The notes: generated by a model from the sequence alone, not told the origin. DNA of 37,662 nt from Candidatus Taylorbacteria bacterium RIFCSPLOWO2_12_FULL_43_20 (GCA_001821295.1 MHSK01000010.1:1-37662), one strand, 5' to 3'. Counted from the first letter of the stretch, positions 29,331-37,661 are shown. Translations and numbers: made by a program.

Positions 29331-31064
29331 ATGTCTCACGTAGACCAAATAAAAAACGTGCTGAACGTGGAAGATGTGGTTTCTTCCTATATCAAGATAG
29401 AGAAGGCAGGTTCCAACTTCAGGGCGTCGTGTCCTTTTCACAATGAAAAAACCCCGTCTTTTTTCATATCACCTTCTCGCCAGTCGTATTACTGTTTCGG
29501 TTGCGGGGCAAAAGGAGACATTTTCACTTTCGTTGAAGCGTTTGAAGGATTGGATTTCATGGGCGCTCTGAAAGTTCTTGCGGAAAGGGCGGGCGTGTCT
29601 CTCGGCGGATTGGACTTCAAATCGCGAGGCGAAAAGGAGCGCCTATACCAATGTCTGGAGGATGCTTCCGCGTTTTACATGGATGCCCTCTCCTCGTCGC
29701 AAGATCATTCCGTGGAAGAATATCTGAAGAAACGAGGAGTTGATAAGAGTATTATTTCAGAATGGAATATAGGATACGCGCCGCTGGATTGGCACCGGGC
29801 ACATGATGTATTGAAAAAGAAGGGATACACGGATTCGGAAATCGAAAGGGCGGGTATTATAAAAAAAGCGGCAGACGACAATACCGGCCGCGTCAGGTAT
29901 TACGATCGGTTCAGGGGCAGAATTATGTTTCCGATTAATGACAGCGGGGGGAGAGTGATAGGATTTTCCGGAAGAATATTTCAAGATGACGGGAAGAGCG
30001 CCAAGTATTTGAACAGCCCCGAAACCGAGCTTTTCGTGAAGTCAAAAATATTGTTCGGACTTGATAAAGCAAAGACTTCAATAAGGGAAAAAAGATCCAT
30101 TGTTCTTGCTGAAGGACAGATGGATGTCATAATGTCGCGCGCGGCCGGTATTGGAAACACAGTGGGGCTTTCCGGCACCGCGTTTACGGAAGACCACGCC
30201 GGGCTTCTCAAAAGATTCGCGGATACGCTCGTACTCGCGTTTGATTCCGACAGAGCGGGCATAAATGCCACCCAAAGAAGCGCAGCCATTGCTCTTGCCG
30301 CAGGTCTTGATGTGAAAGTCGCTGTCATTCCCGAGGGGCTTGATCCCGCCGATTTTGCTCTAAAGCATCCTGAAAAATGGCAGAAGGCGGTGTCGGTGCC
30401 CGTGCATATCGTTGACTTCGCTTTGAACGACATATTGTCCTCCAATGAGAAGGGAAAAAAAATCATCCAAGGTGTCCATGAGTTTGTCTTTCCGCTGGTG
30501 CGCTCCATGAAAAGCGCGATGGAGCGGTCCACGTATTTGAAAATGATAGCTTCGCGAACAGGCATAAAAGAGGAGGCCGTTATAGAGGATTTCGGCAAAT
30601 CGGAAAAGTCGGCGAGCGCCGAAAGTAAGAAACAGCATCTGGTCGAAGCCGCGAAAGAAGATGCCGCTCTAGACGCTCATCGGCTGATGGTGGAAAAAAG
30701 AATATATGGCATAATGACATGGCAGGAGTCGCTAGAGTCGCCGGTCGTTGATCCGGCTGGCATAAAGCAGCGTCTAGAGGCGGTGGTCGGCAAAAAAGGA
30801 GTTCAAGATTTGATGTCGCGATTGGACGCGGTCAAGGACGAGCTTGTCTTGAGGGCTGAGGTTATGCACGGAAGGGAAAACGTTGAGGAGGAATTGAACG
30901 AGCTTTTTGTTAATTTTGAAAGCGATTATCTCAAAGAGGAGCTCCGAGCAGCGGTGGAGAATCTTTCGGAAGCCGAACGGTCGGCCGATAAAGAGAAAAT
31001 GAAGGAAACTCTTGAGAAGTGTGGGCAATTATCCGCTCGTTTGGCCAAGTTAACGAAAAATTAA
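29331..31064 (+). CDS. dnaG: DNA primase
   Basis: The 577-residue protein has the CHC2 zinc-binding domain (C34, H37, C55, C58 in SCPFH and YCFGCGAKGD), the primase core (about 110-240, YYDRFRGRIMFPINDSGGRVIGFSGR), and the TOPRIM motifs VLAEGQMDVIMSRAAG and LVLAFDSDRAG. The C-terminal domain (about 430-577) would contact the replicative helicase. DnaG makes RNA primers for replication. The dnaG-rpoD pair is a widely conserved arrangement. The two genes here are separated by 184 bp, most of it repeat R6. Confidence 0.97.
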   Translation: MSHVDQIKNVLNVEDVVSSYIKIEKAGSNFRASCPFHNEKTPSFFISPSRQSYYCFGCGAKGDIFTFVEAFEGLDFMGALKVLAERAGVSLGGLDFKSRGEKERLYQCLEDASAFYMDALSSSQDHSVEEYLKKRGVDKSIISEWNIGYAPLDWHRAHDVLKKKGYTDSEIERAGIIKKAADDNTGRVRYYDRFRGRIMFPINDSGGRVIGFSGRIFQDDGKSAKYLNSPETELFVKSKILFGLDKAKTSIREKRSIVLAEGQMDVIMSRAAGIGNTVGLSGTAFTEDHAGLLKRFADTLVLAFDSDRAGINATQRSAAIALAAGLDVKVAVIPEGLDPADFALKHPEKWQKAVSVPVHIVDFALNDILSSNEKGKKIIQGVHEFVFPLVRSMKSAMERSTYLKMIASRTGIKEEAVIEDFGKSEKSASAESKKQHLVEAAKEDAALDAHRLMVEKRIYGIMTWQESLESPVVDPAGIKQRLEAVVGKKGVQDLMSRLDAVKDELVLRAEVMHGRENVEEELNELFVNFESDYLKEELRAAVENLSEAERSADKEKMKETLEKCGQLSARLAKLTKN

Positions 31065-31098
31065 CATAGATTAACATAAATAGAACTTACGCGATTGA

Positions 31099-31189
31099 TG
31101 TCATTCCCGCACTCCTTGTCATTCCCGCGAAGGCGGGAATCCAGAGCATACAGATAAGGCCATGGATTCCCGCCTTCGCGGGAATGACA
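31099..31189. repeat. GCGGGAATGACA repeat with partial 5' duplicate (R6)
   Basis: The outer arm GAACTTACGCGATTGA (31083) leads into a partial TGTCATTCCCGC (31099), then the complete double hairpin 31117-31189. The outer arm is the complement of that flanking R5 (one change in the core). Confidence 0.85.
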
Positions 31190-31248
31190 GATGGGGAATA
31201 GTTTAAATAAACTGAATTGCATAAACTTTATTATATTTGAACATTATT

Positions 31249-32475
31249 ATGGCAAAGAAAACGAAAAAAATAATTTCACGAAGCAAAGCCAAAAAAAAAT
31301 CTGAAGCGAAGAAATCCGCGTCGGCGTCCTCGTCCGGCAAGAAGTTGAAAATAAACCGAAAAAAAACCGAAAAGCCGAACGGCGGCATTAAGATGGACAA
31401 GAAGACGGCGGAGCTGGCCAAGAAATCCGAGCGGCTTCTCCAGAAAGGCAGAGAGAAGGGCTTTGTCACTTATGACGAGATCATTCGAGAATTTCCCACT
31501 GTTGAGGAGGATATAGTTTTTTTGGACCATTTGTATGAAAAATTTTCCGCCGCCGGTATTGATGTATTGGAGGGAGGAGGAATGCTTGATTTTCAGGAGG
31601 AGCTTAACGGCAAGAAAAACGCCTATCTCAAAGGCGATGCATCTTACGATTCAATCCAGATGTACTTGAAGGAGATCGGCCAATATCCATTGATACTCGC
31701 GCAGCAAGAGAAAGATCTTGCTAAACGCATAGAAAAGGGAGATGAGGAGGCGAAGAATCTTTTGGCCAGGGCCAACCTTCGGCTGGTGGTATCAATTGCA
31801 AAGAAATACGTCGGCAGAAGCCCGGACCTCACTTTGCTGGATCTTATACAAGAAGGAAATCTTGGGCTGTTCAAGGCCGTTGATAAATTTGATTGGACCA
31901 AAGGGTACAAATTTTCAACATACGCGACGTGGTGGATAAGGCAGGCCATTACTCGAGCTCTGGCTGATCAGTCGCGAACCATACGTGTTCCTGTCCATAT
32001 GGTGGAGACGATAGCCAAGTACAAGCAAGTGGTTCGTCGCTTGTCACAAGACTTGGGACGAGACCCTCTGCCCGAAGAAATAGCCGTGGAAATGGGATTG
32101 GAAGTTGAAAAAATATATAATATTGAAAAAATTGACCAGGATACCGTTTCTCTTGAGAGTCCCGTAGGAGACGACGGCGATGATTCCAAATCAACATTGG
32201 GTGATTTTATATCAGATGACAAGATATTATCTCCCGACCATGAATCATCCAGACGCATATTGGCTGATCAGGTCAAGCAAATACTTAATGATCTGTCGGA
32301 AAAAGAGAAGCAGATTTTGGAGATGAGACACGGCCTTATGGATGGCGTTACTCACACCTTGGAAGAAGTGGGACAGAAGTTCGGAGTAACAAGGGAGCGC
32401 ATCAGGCAAATTGAAGCAAAAGCGCATGAAAAAATCCGCCAGCACGAAAAAGTCAATCGGTTAAAAAACTACTAA
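31249..32475 (+). CDS. rpoD: Primary sigma factor (RpoD/SigA)
   Basis: The 408-residue protein has a lysine-rich N-terminal tail (about 1-60), then region 1.2 ([18 protein letters not shown]), regions 2.1-2.4 ([14 protein letters not shown] through [19 protein letters not shown]), region 3 ([12 protein letters not shown]) and region 4.2 ([22 protein letters not shown]). The residues that read the -10 (Gln and Thr of RQAITR) and the extended -10 (His and Glu of VHMVET) match E. coli sigma70. This agrees with the many TGnTATAAT-like promoters in this window. I prefer ATG 31249 to an in-frame TTG at 31237. It follows dnaG, the usual order. Confidence 0.95.
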   Translation: MAKKTKKIISRSKAKKKSEAKKSASASSSGKKLKINRKKTEKPNGGIKMDKKTAELAKKSERLLQKGREKGFVTYDEIIREFPTVEEDIVFLDHLYEKFSAAGIDVLEGGGMLDFQEELNGKKNAYLKGDASYDSIQMYLKEIGQYPLILAQQEKDLAKRIEKGDEEAKNLLARANLRLVVSIAKKYVGRSPDLTLLDLIQEGNLGLFKAVDKFDWTKGYKFSTYATWWIRQAITRALADQSRTIRVPVHMVETIAKYKQVVRRLSQDLGRDPLPEEIAVEMGLEVEKIYNIEKIDQDTVSLESPVGDDGDDSKSTLGDFISDDKILSPDHESSRRILADQVKQILNDLSEKEKQILEMRHGLMDGVTHTLEEVGQKFGVTRERIRQIEAKAHEKIRQHEKVNRLKNY

Positions 32476-32484
32476 TTTGTTACG

Positions 32485-32541
32485 CAAATTTTAAATTTAT
32501 AATTTTAAATTATAAAATAATTTTAAAATTATAAAAAATCC
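32485..32541. other. AT-rich stretch with self-complementary runs after rpoD
   Basis: Overlapping dyads of TTATAATTTTAAA and its complement form a region with almost no G or C. It may serve as a weak terminator or low-stability DNA. Confidence 0.35.
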
Positions 32542-32555
32542 TCCAGTTTGGCTTT

Positions 32556-32594
32556 ATTTCTTGTTATGATAGTCTGACTATCATAACAAGAAAT
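32556..32594. repeat. REP-like palindrome, left of the transposase
   Basis: ATTTCTTGTTATGATAGTC (32556-32574) pairs perfectly with 32576-32594 around one base. Its core TTATGATAGTC recurs in the palindrome at 33396. It abuts the transposase stop codon. Confidence 0.85.
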
Positions 32595-32595
32595 T

Positions 32596-33351
32596 CTATT
32601 CAAATTGACCAGATATAAGATCGTTCATTTCTCCATTGTCTTCACTTGTTACAATGTTTTCTCTGCCGTGGATCATATCTTTACAGAGTCTTTTAAACTC
32701 ATCTGGACGGCCAATAATTCTTTTTAATAATTCAGGGTTGACTATTGGAGACTGCCTTCCGCTAATGTAGTCAGCTAGACTTGTGAAAGGATATTTTATT
32801 GCCCATAGCCAGGCGTCGTCAAAATTTTGAACAGCCCATTCATATCCTTTTGGATGCATTTCAAATGTGTTTTTTAACATTATATAAGGAGCTAGCCAAA
32901 GAAGATACTTATCATCACGTACAACTTTTCCCCTGTAAGAGCCTTGAAAAATACTTCCTTTGGTCAGGTATTTTTCATTAAAATGGTTTGACATACTTTG
33001 ACCAAGTTTTTGCATGAAGCTAGATATCCCGTCCTTTTTGATTTCTTCTAACAATAAATGAAAATGATTATCAAGAAGCGTGAATGCTAGGATATTAACC
33101 AGCGGGTTTTGTGGCGGCCAATTATCTGGTCTGTAAAATATTATCTTGCCGGTACCCAACTTCTTATCGCTGATCTGATTTTGTTTATCGCTAAGACGGA
33201 ACCAATATTGATCAAAATACGCATCATTGAGATAGTAGAGAGATCTTATGAAACGCCAACAATCAGATTTATCTCGCACAATATTAAGCCCACGCCCACC
33301 TCTTTTTGTGCAGTGAATTATGGACCCGATTTCTGTTGGTTCAACTCTCAT
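32596..33351 (-). CDS. REP-associated tyrosine transposase (Y1/HUH)
   Basis: The 251-residue protein starts with RVEPTEIGSIIHCTKRGGRG and has the HUH motif as LLDNHFHLLLEE (His, any residue, His). The catalytic tyrosine is expected in the helix SMSNHFNEKYLTKGSIFQGSYRGK. FTLLDNHFHLL and FQGSYRGKVV are typical of the Y1_Tnp family. These enzymes nick single-stranded DNA at hairpins and are thought to mobilise REP sequences. On the minus strand TATAAT lies 10 nt before the ATG. The flanking palindromes are probably its recognition structures. The C-terminal 60 residues are variable and not assigned. Confidence 0.9.
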   Translation of the reverse strand: MRVEPTEIGSIIHCTKRGGRGLNIVRDKSDCWRFIRSLYYLNDAYFDQYWFRLSDKQNQISDKKLGTGKIIFYRPDNWPPQNPLVNILAFTLLDNHFHLLLEEIKKDGISSFMQKLGQSMSNHFNEKYLTKGSIFQGSYRGKVVRDDKYLLWLAPYIMLKNTFEMHPKGYEWAVQNFDDAWLWAIKYPFTSLADYISGRQSPIVNPELLKRIIGRPDEFKRLCKDMIHGRENIVTSEDNGEMNDLISGQFE

Positions 33352-33395
33352 TTATAAAATAATTATACACGATAATCAAAGCAAAGTTAGTAGCA

Positions 33396-33422
33396 GTTTA
33401 TGATAGTCAGACTATCATAAAC
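33396..33422. repeat. REP-like palindrome, right of the transposase
   Basis: GTTTATGATAGTC (33396-33408) pairs perfectly with GACTATCATAAAC (33410-33422). It shares the 11-base core with 32556-32594; outside the core the two differ. Confidence 0.85.
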
Positions 33423-33455
33423 ATAGAGGTTGTCGCAAAACCACGTTTGTTCTCG

Positions 33456-33464
33456 TGTTATAAT
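33456..33464 (+). promoter_or_regulatory. Extended -10 promoter of the UvrD-like gene
   Basis: TGTTATAAT (hexamer 33459-33464) ends 6 nt before ATG 33471, so the transcript would start at the AUG. It settles the start codon in favour of 33471. Confidence 0.7.
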
Positions 33465-33470
33465 TGCGCC

Positions 33471-36416
33471 ATGATGAGTGATGTGTTTTATGGTCTATAC
33501 AATAAGCTGAACAGTGAGCAGAGGAAGGCCGTTCGCGAGATTGAGGGCCCCGTGATGGTCATTGCCGGGCCGGGCACGGGAAAAACGACTATTCTGACTC
33601 TGCGCATAGCGAATATTCTGAGACAAACTGACACTCCTCCGGACGGTATTTTGGCGCTGACGTTTACAGACGCCGGTGTGACTGCCATAAAAAAGAAATT
33701 GCGCGAGATCATCGGTTCGCCCGCGGACTCTGTCAGGGTGCATACTTTTCACAGTTTTGCCGTTTCCATAATCAAAGAATTTCCGGAATATTTTTCCTTC
33801 GCGAGCGGCGCGTCTCTTGTGAATGAGATTGAAGTTGAGATGCTTGTCGCGCGAATTTTGGAAAATCCAAAGTATAAAAACCTGCGGCCGTTCGGTAGGC
33901 CTGAGCAGTATATATCGCCGGTTATAAACGCTGTGAGCGTGTGCAAAAAGGAAGCGATCCGGCCGTCCGATGTCAAGATATTTATCAAGGAAGAAATTGA
34001 CGGAATAAAGGTTGATGAGAGTTCCTATTCTACTCGCGGAAAAACAAAGGGAGGCCTGAAAGCGGAAGCTTTAAAAAAGATTGAGAAATGCGAAAAAACG
34101 CTTCTTTTTGCCGATGTTTTCTCGGATTACGAAACATTGAAAAAAGAGATGGACAAATATGATTATGACGACATCATTCAGGAATTCACCGAATCTTTAA
34201 AAAATACGGAGCTTTTGCTTCGGCTGGTTCAGGAAAAATTTCTCTATGTTTTGATTGATGAACACCAGGATACGAATGATTCTCAAAACGGCATCATCAT
34301 GTCCATAGCGGATTTTTTTGACAGCCCCAATATTTTCATTGTCGGTGATGAAAAACAAGCCATCTACAGATTTCAAGGGGCGTCCGTGGAAAACTTTCTC
34401 AAGTTTGAAAAAGTTTGGCGCGACATGAAAATAATCCGGCTTGGCGACAATTACCGTTCTCATCAGCTCATATTGGACGCGGCATTCTCTATGATTGAGA
34501 ATAATTACGAGCCCGGACAATTTGAAAATTTGCGAGTTCGGCTCAAGTCTGCCACAAAAAATGAAACGAGGCCGGTACGCATTGTAACCGCTCGCGCGGA
34601 GCATGCGGCGGAAAGCTATCTCGCAAACGAGGTTTCCAAAATATCCAAAGAATATCCACAGGGTAAAATTGCCGTAGTCGTTCGCACCAACAAAGATTTA
34701 GACAAGATAGCCCGCTTGTTTTCAATGTCAAAGATTCCATACGCGGCGGAAAGAAGCGTGGATGTCATGGGTGCCCCTTTGGGCTCGCTTTTTTTGGACA
34801 CGCTCGCGGCGATAGCTGATACAGGGAAGCCCGAACTATTGGCGCGCTCCGTGGCGGGGGGAGCGTGGGATGTCAGCTTTGGAGAACGTGTTTCAATAAT
34901 AAAGGACATGCGAGCGGGGCGTTATGAAGCGGCGTCGAGGAGAATTACCGGTTTTGAAGAAGCCGCGAGAACGGCAAAGACCGCGGAACCGATTCAATTT
35001 TTATATTTGCTGGCTCAGTTGACCAAAATGGAAGAAATGTTTTCACGGAGTCCTGAATCCGTTGAAATTTGGCGCGGCATTATTTCGCTCGCCGAAAAGA
35101 TTCAAAAAGAGGGGAATGGAGCGGGAAGCGTTTTTTCTATGTCGGAAAAAATCTCGGCTTACCGCAATTCCAAGCGCGGAGTAAATGTAAAAGTCTGGTC
35201 GGGAACGAACGAATCATCGGTGAGGGTAATGACCGCGCACGCCAGCAAGGGATTGGAGTTTGATTTTGTTTTCATACCTTACGCTTCGGAAGAGTCATGG
35301 CTAAAATCTGCCAGGCGCGAGTTTTTTATTCTGCCAAAGATGGATGATAACGGAGATGATATCAAAGACGCCAGGCGCTTATTTTATGTGGCTCTTACGA
35401 GAGCCAAGAGTCATGTTGAAATTATTTGTTCGGAAAAAGACCGCGGCGGCGACGTTCTCATGCCCCTTAGGTTCATATCGGAGCTTGATCCATCCTGCGT
35501 GGAATACGGGCTCGCGCCAGAGCAAGATTCTACCACTGGCATTTTTCCTTTGACACATGGATTGGAAAGAGGGGAGAGAGATACCGGGACTGTGGAATAC
35601 GCGAAGCATGTATTGACGGACTCGGGTTTATCCGTAACAGCTCTGAACCATTACATAGAGTGCCCGCGTAAATTTTTGTACAAGAGCATTTTGAAATTAC
35701 CTGAGCCACCTTCGGCTCCGGCGGAAAAGGGGACCGCTCTGCATGAGGCGATATCAGCGCTCTGGCGATTTGCCGGCAGAAAAGAATTCTCGGAGGTGCA
35801 GATTCAAGATATTCTTTTGCGAGTCGCGAAGAAATATCTGGAGGAAAAATCATTTCTGTCAAAGCATGAAAGAGACGCTGTTATAAAGGAGATTGAGGAC
35901 GAGGCGCCGAAGATATCCAAACATCTCATGCCGCATTTCCGGACCGCTGACCAAGTGTTCGCGGAAAACTGGTACGAAAGCGCTTTTCACACTGAGCACG
36001 CGGGTTCTCGCATCGGAATAACCATTCATGGCAAATTGGATGCTGTTATATCAGGTTCTGGCGGCGTTGCAGTTTATGATTACAAATCAAGAGGCGCCAT
36101 GTCGGAGGCGGAAATCAGAGGCGAGACAAAAAATTCCGACGGAAGTTATTTCCGCCAGCTTGTGTTTTATCGCCTGTTGCTTGAAAATGATCCGAGATTT
36201 TCGGGTAAGGTACGGACATTTTTCCTCTATTTCATAAAACCGGACAAACACGGACATTGCAAAGAAATGGCAATTTCATCAGTCAATGAGGATATAGCTA
36301 ATATAATAGAAGAGATAAGAAAGCTTGTCGTCGGCGTATGGAACGGTGATTTTCTGTCAAATGGCTGCAACCGCAACGATTGTCAGTGGTGCAGATTGAT
36401 GGTGGATACCACATGA
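33471..36416 (+). CDS. UvrD-like helicase fused to AddB/RecB-type Fe-S nuclease
   Basis: The 981-residue protein has superfamily 1A helicase motifs: Q-motif LNSEQRKAV, Walker A AGPGTGKT (32-39), motif Ia LALTFTDAG, Walker B VLIDEHQDT, motif III GDEKQAIYRFQGA, NYRSHQ, TAHASKGLEFDFVFI and RRLFYVALTRAK. The last 250 residues are a PD-(D/E)XK nuclease (GKLDAVI, VYDYKSRG). Cysteines at SVTALNHYIECPRKFLY and CNRNDCQWC match the four-cysteine iron-sulfur staple of AddB-like nucleases. It is likely a DNA-end processing enzyme in one chain. The Walker B carries DEHQD where DEFQD or DEYQD is usual. The final residues VDTT come from a dispersed repeat. Confidence 0.9.
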   Translation: MMSDVFYGLYNKLNSEQRKAVREIEGPVMVIAGPGTGKTTILTLRIANILRQTDTPPDGILALTFTDAGVTAIKKKLREIIGSPADSVRVHTFHSFAVSIIKEFPEYFSFASGASLVNEIEVEMLVARILENPKYKNLRPFGRPEQYISPVINAVSVCKKEAIRPSDVKIFIKEEIDGIKVDESSYSTRGKTKGGLKAEALKKIEKCEKTLLFADVFSDYETLKKEMDKYDYDDIIQEFTESLKNTELLLRLVQEKFLYVLIDEHQDTNDSQNGIIMSIADFFDSPNIFIVGDEKQAIYRFQGASVENFLKFEKVWRDMKIIRLGDNYRSHQLILDAAFSMIENNYEPGQFENLRVRLKSATKNETRPVRIVTARAEHAAESYLANEVSKISKEYPQGKIAVVVRTNKDLDKIARLFSMSKIPYAAERSVDVMGAPLGSLFLDTLAAIADTGKPELLARSVAGGAWDVSFGERVSIIKDMRAGRYEAASRRITGFEEAARTAKTAEPIQFLYLLAQLTKMEEMFSRSPESVEIWRGIISLAEKIQKEGNGAGSVFSMSEKISAYRNSKRGVNVKVWSGTNESSVRVMTAHASKGLEFDFVFIPYASEESWLKSARREFFILPKMDDNGDDIKDARRLFYVALTRAKSHVEIICSEKDRGGDVLMPLRFISELDPSCVEYGLAPEQDSTTGIFPLTHGLERGERDTGTVEYAKHVLTDSGLSVTALNHYIECPRKFLYKSILKLPEPPSAPAEKGTALHEAISALWRFAGRKEFSEVQIQDILLRVAKKYLEEKSFLSKHERDAVIKEIEDEAPKISKHLMPHFRTADQVFAENWYESAFHTEHAGSRIGITIHGKLDAVISGSGGVAVYDYKSRGAMSEAEIRGETKNSDGSYFRQLVFYRLLLENDPRFSGKVRTFFLYFIKPDKHGHCKEMAISSVNEDIANIIEEIRKLVVGVWNGDFLSNGCNRNDCQWCRLMVDTT

Positions 36417-36435
36417 CGAAAAGTGCATGCGAATG
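36405..36435 (+). repeat. ACCACATGACGAAAAG dispersed repeat, copy 2
   Basis: Identical to 9955-9985 except for TG/CA at one step. It supplies the last codons and stop (TGA) of the UvrD-like gene, and a GGGTGTGAGTGGTTAC motif follows. Confidence 0.75.
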
Positions 36436-36521
36436 AAGGGTGTGAGTGGTTACAATCTGTTTGAAGCTAAAGAAGCTTATGAAGCTACTGAAGCTTCTCC
36501 TCTATCTATTATTGCTAGCAA

Positions 36522-37352
36522 CTACTGACTATCAGCTAACAACGTCTTAATAATTCCCTCATCCAAAAGCTGGTAGGGCAGAGCGCCGCTGAAGATGATT
36601 TTGTCCCCCTCGTCATCAAAGCTGAATAGCTCTCTAGGGAAGTTGGAACCTGGAGCTAATTTTTCAAACGCGGCATTTAGCGATGCCATAATATCCTGTT
36701 TGTCTTTCTCAGTAAGCTTATTTTTCAGAATGACGACGGTGTAAGGCGTACCCCGCGCTCCCGCTTTGACGGCGGCGTCATATTCATCGGCCACCTTTTC
36801 GGTGTATTTGCCGCTCGATAAACATTCATTAAATTGCGCCGAATCAAGACCCACGTCACTGGCTATCTCTGGGAGCTTGGCCGGATCCAATCCATCATTG
36901 GACGGCGTGACGCTGTAAAGCCGGTCAATATATTGCCAAAATTTAGCATTACCGCCGAGCTCGGCGGCGCATTCCGTCGCTTCCGCCTCTTTAGCCGCTT
37001 TTTTGTGCAGTTCGGCTATAGGAAAATGCCTGTATACCCAGGCCACCTTGCCTTCTTTGCCATAATTATCCACGATAGAGTGCATGGTGGCGTGGAATTG
37101 CTTACAAAACGGGCATTCAGTGTCGGAATATTCAACGAAAACCATTTGAGCGTTGGCGCTGCCGAGAATATGGTCATTTGAGTCCACTTTTTTAACTTCC
37201 AGATTGCCTATTACCTTTGCTTCAGCCACTTCCTTCTTTTCCTCACTTGTTTTGCTAATACCCGTTTCTCGTCCGTTGAAGATTACAGCGCCGGCGATAA
37301 TAAGCCCGGCGATGATAATTGATATTGGCACTGCGTGTGATTTTGTTTCCAT
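36522..37352 (-). CDS. DsbA-family thiol oxidoreductase, membrane anchored
   Basis: The 276-residue protein has an N-terminal helix (about 9-26, PISIIIAGLIIAGAVIF) that acts as signal anchor, a charged linker, and a thioredoxin-fold domain with the CPFC active site (C80, C83) and the cis-proline motif RGTPYTVV. This matches the Thioredoxin_4/DsbA-like family with an inserted helical domain (about 115-190). It would form or rearrange disulfides outside the membrane. A C-terminal extension (about 235-276) is unassigned. ATG 37352 is 8 nt from TATAAT on its strand. It is a single-gene unit; no DsbB partner is seen. Confidence 0.88.
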   Translation of the reverse strand: METKSHAVPISIIIAGLIIAGAVIFNGRETGISKTSEEKKEVAEAKVIGNLEVKKVDSNDHILGSANAQMVFVEYSDTECPFCKQFHATMHSIVDNYGKEGKVAWVYRHFPIAELHKKAAKEAEATECAAELGGNAKFWQYIDRLYSVTPSNDGLDPAKLPEIASDVGLDSAQFNECLSSGKYTEKVADEYDAAVKAGARGTPYTVVILKNKLTEKDKQDIMASLNAAFEKLAPGSNFPRELFSFDDEGDKIIFSGALPYQLLDEGIIKTLLADSQ

Positions 37353-37360
37353 ATGGGGCT

Positions 37361-37388
37361 ATTATATCTTTACTTTATAATTCGGCAA
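37361..37388 (-). promoter_or_regulatory. Promoter of the DsbA-like gene
   Basis: On the minus strand TTGCCG (37388 to 37383), a 16-bp spacer and TATAAT (37366 to 37361). It lies 8 nt from the start codon, giving a very short leader. Confidence 0.65.
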
Positions 37389-37443
37389 GCATGAACAGCT
37401 TCACAAGCTTCATAACAACTTCTTTGGCTTCAAACCTTAGGGC

Positions 37444-37471
37444 TGTCATTCCCGCGAAGGCGGGAATGACA
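37444..37471. repeat. GCGGGAATGACA repeat, single-hairpin copy (R7)
   Basis: TGTCATTCCCGC pairs with GCGGGAATGACA across GAAG. It is followed by GTGAGCGGTTTCC (37511), close to the outer arm of R2. Confidence 0.85.
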
Positions 37472-37534
37472 AAAGAAAAACTTTTACATTTAGCAGATTA
37501 CTCGACTCTGTGAGCGGTTTCCACTCCTTCCTCT

Positions 37535-37561
37535 ATTCGTGTGCGCTTTTCGTCATGTGGT
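37535..37561 (-). repeat. ACCACATGACGAAAAG dispersed repeat, copy 3 (inverted)
   Basis: On the minus strand it reads ACCACATGACGAAAAGCGCACACGAAT, close to copies at 9955 and 36405. It lies between repeat R7 and the gene end at 37590. Confidence 0.7.
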
Positions 37562-37589
37562 TTCCACTTACTGACCTTTCCACATTAGG

Positions 37590-37661
37590 TTAATACAACC
37601 CGCTCGCTTTGAGGAAACCCCTGAGTAGCTTGTTGTCATTCATTGTGCGCTTCGCCTTTCT
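37590..37661 (-). CDS. Possible 3' end of an unidentified gene (partial)
   Basis: A minus-strand frame open from the window edge ends with TAA at 37590-37592 and reads RKAKRTMNDNKLLRGFLKAS then GLY. The composition (basic, amphipathic) looks like a protein C-terminus, but 23 residues are too few to name a family. It could be chance. Confidence 0.35.
   Translation of the reverse strand, partial: RKAKRTMNDNKLLRGFLKASGLY

Larger units (their letters stand above)
32556..33422 (-). mobile_element. REP-associated tyrosine transposase unit
   Basis: A Y1-type transposase gene (32596-33351) with REP-like palindromes at both ends that share the core TTATGATAGTC(N)GACTATCATAA. This is the layout of RAYT/IS200-related units. 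No tandem arrays of the palindrome occur elsewhere in the window. Confidence 0.75.

Noticed and set aside
32485-32541. Replication origin in the AT-rich stretch after rpoD
   Set aside because: No DnaA-box-like TTATCCACA sequences or dnaA/dnaN neighbours are present.
33447-33470. TTG start of the UvrD-like gene
   Set aside because: An extended -10 lies within this stretch and the transcript would start at ATG 33471.
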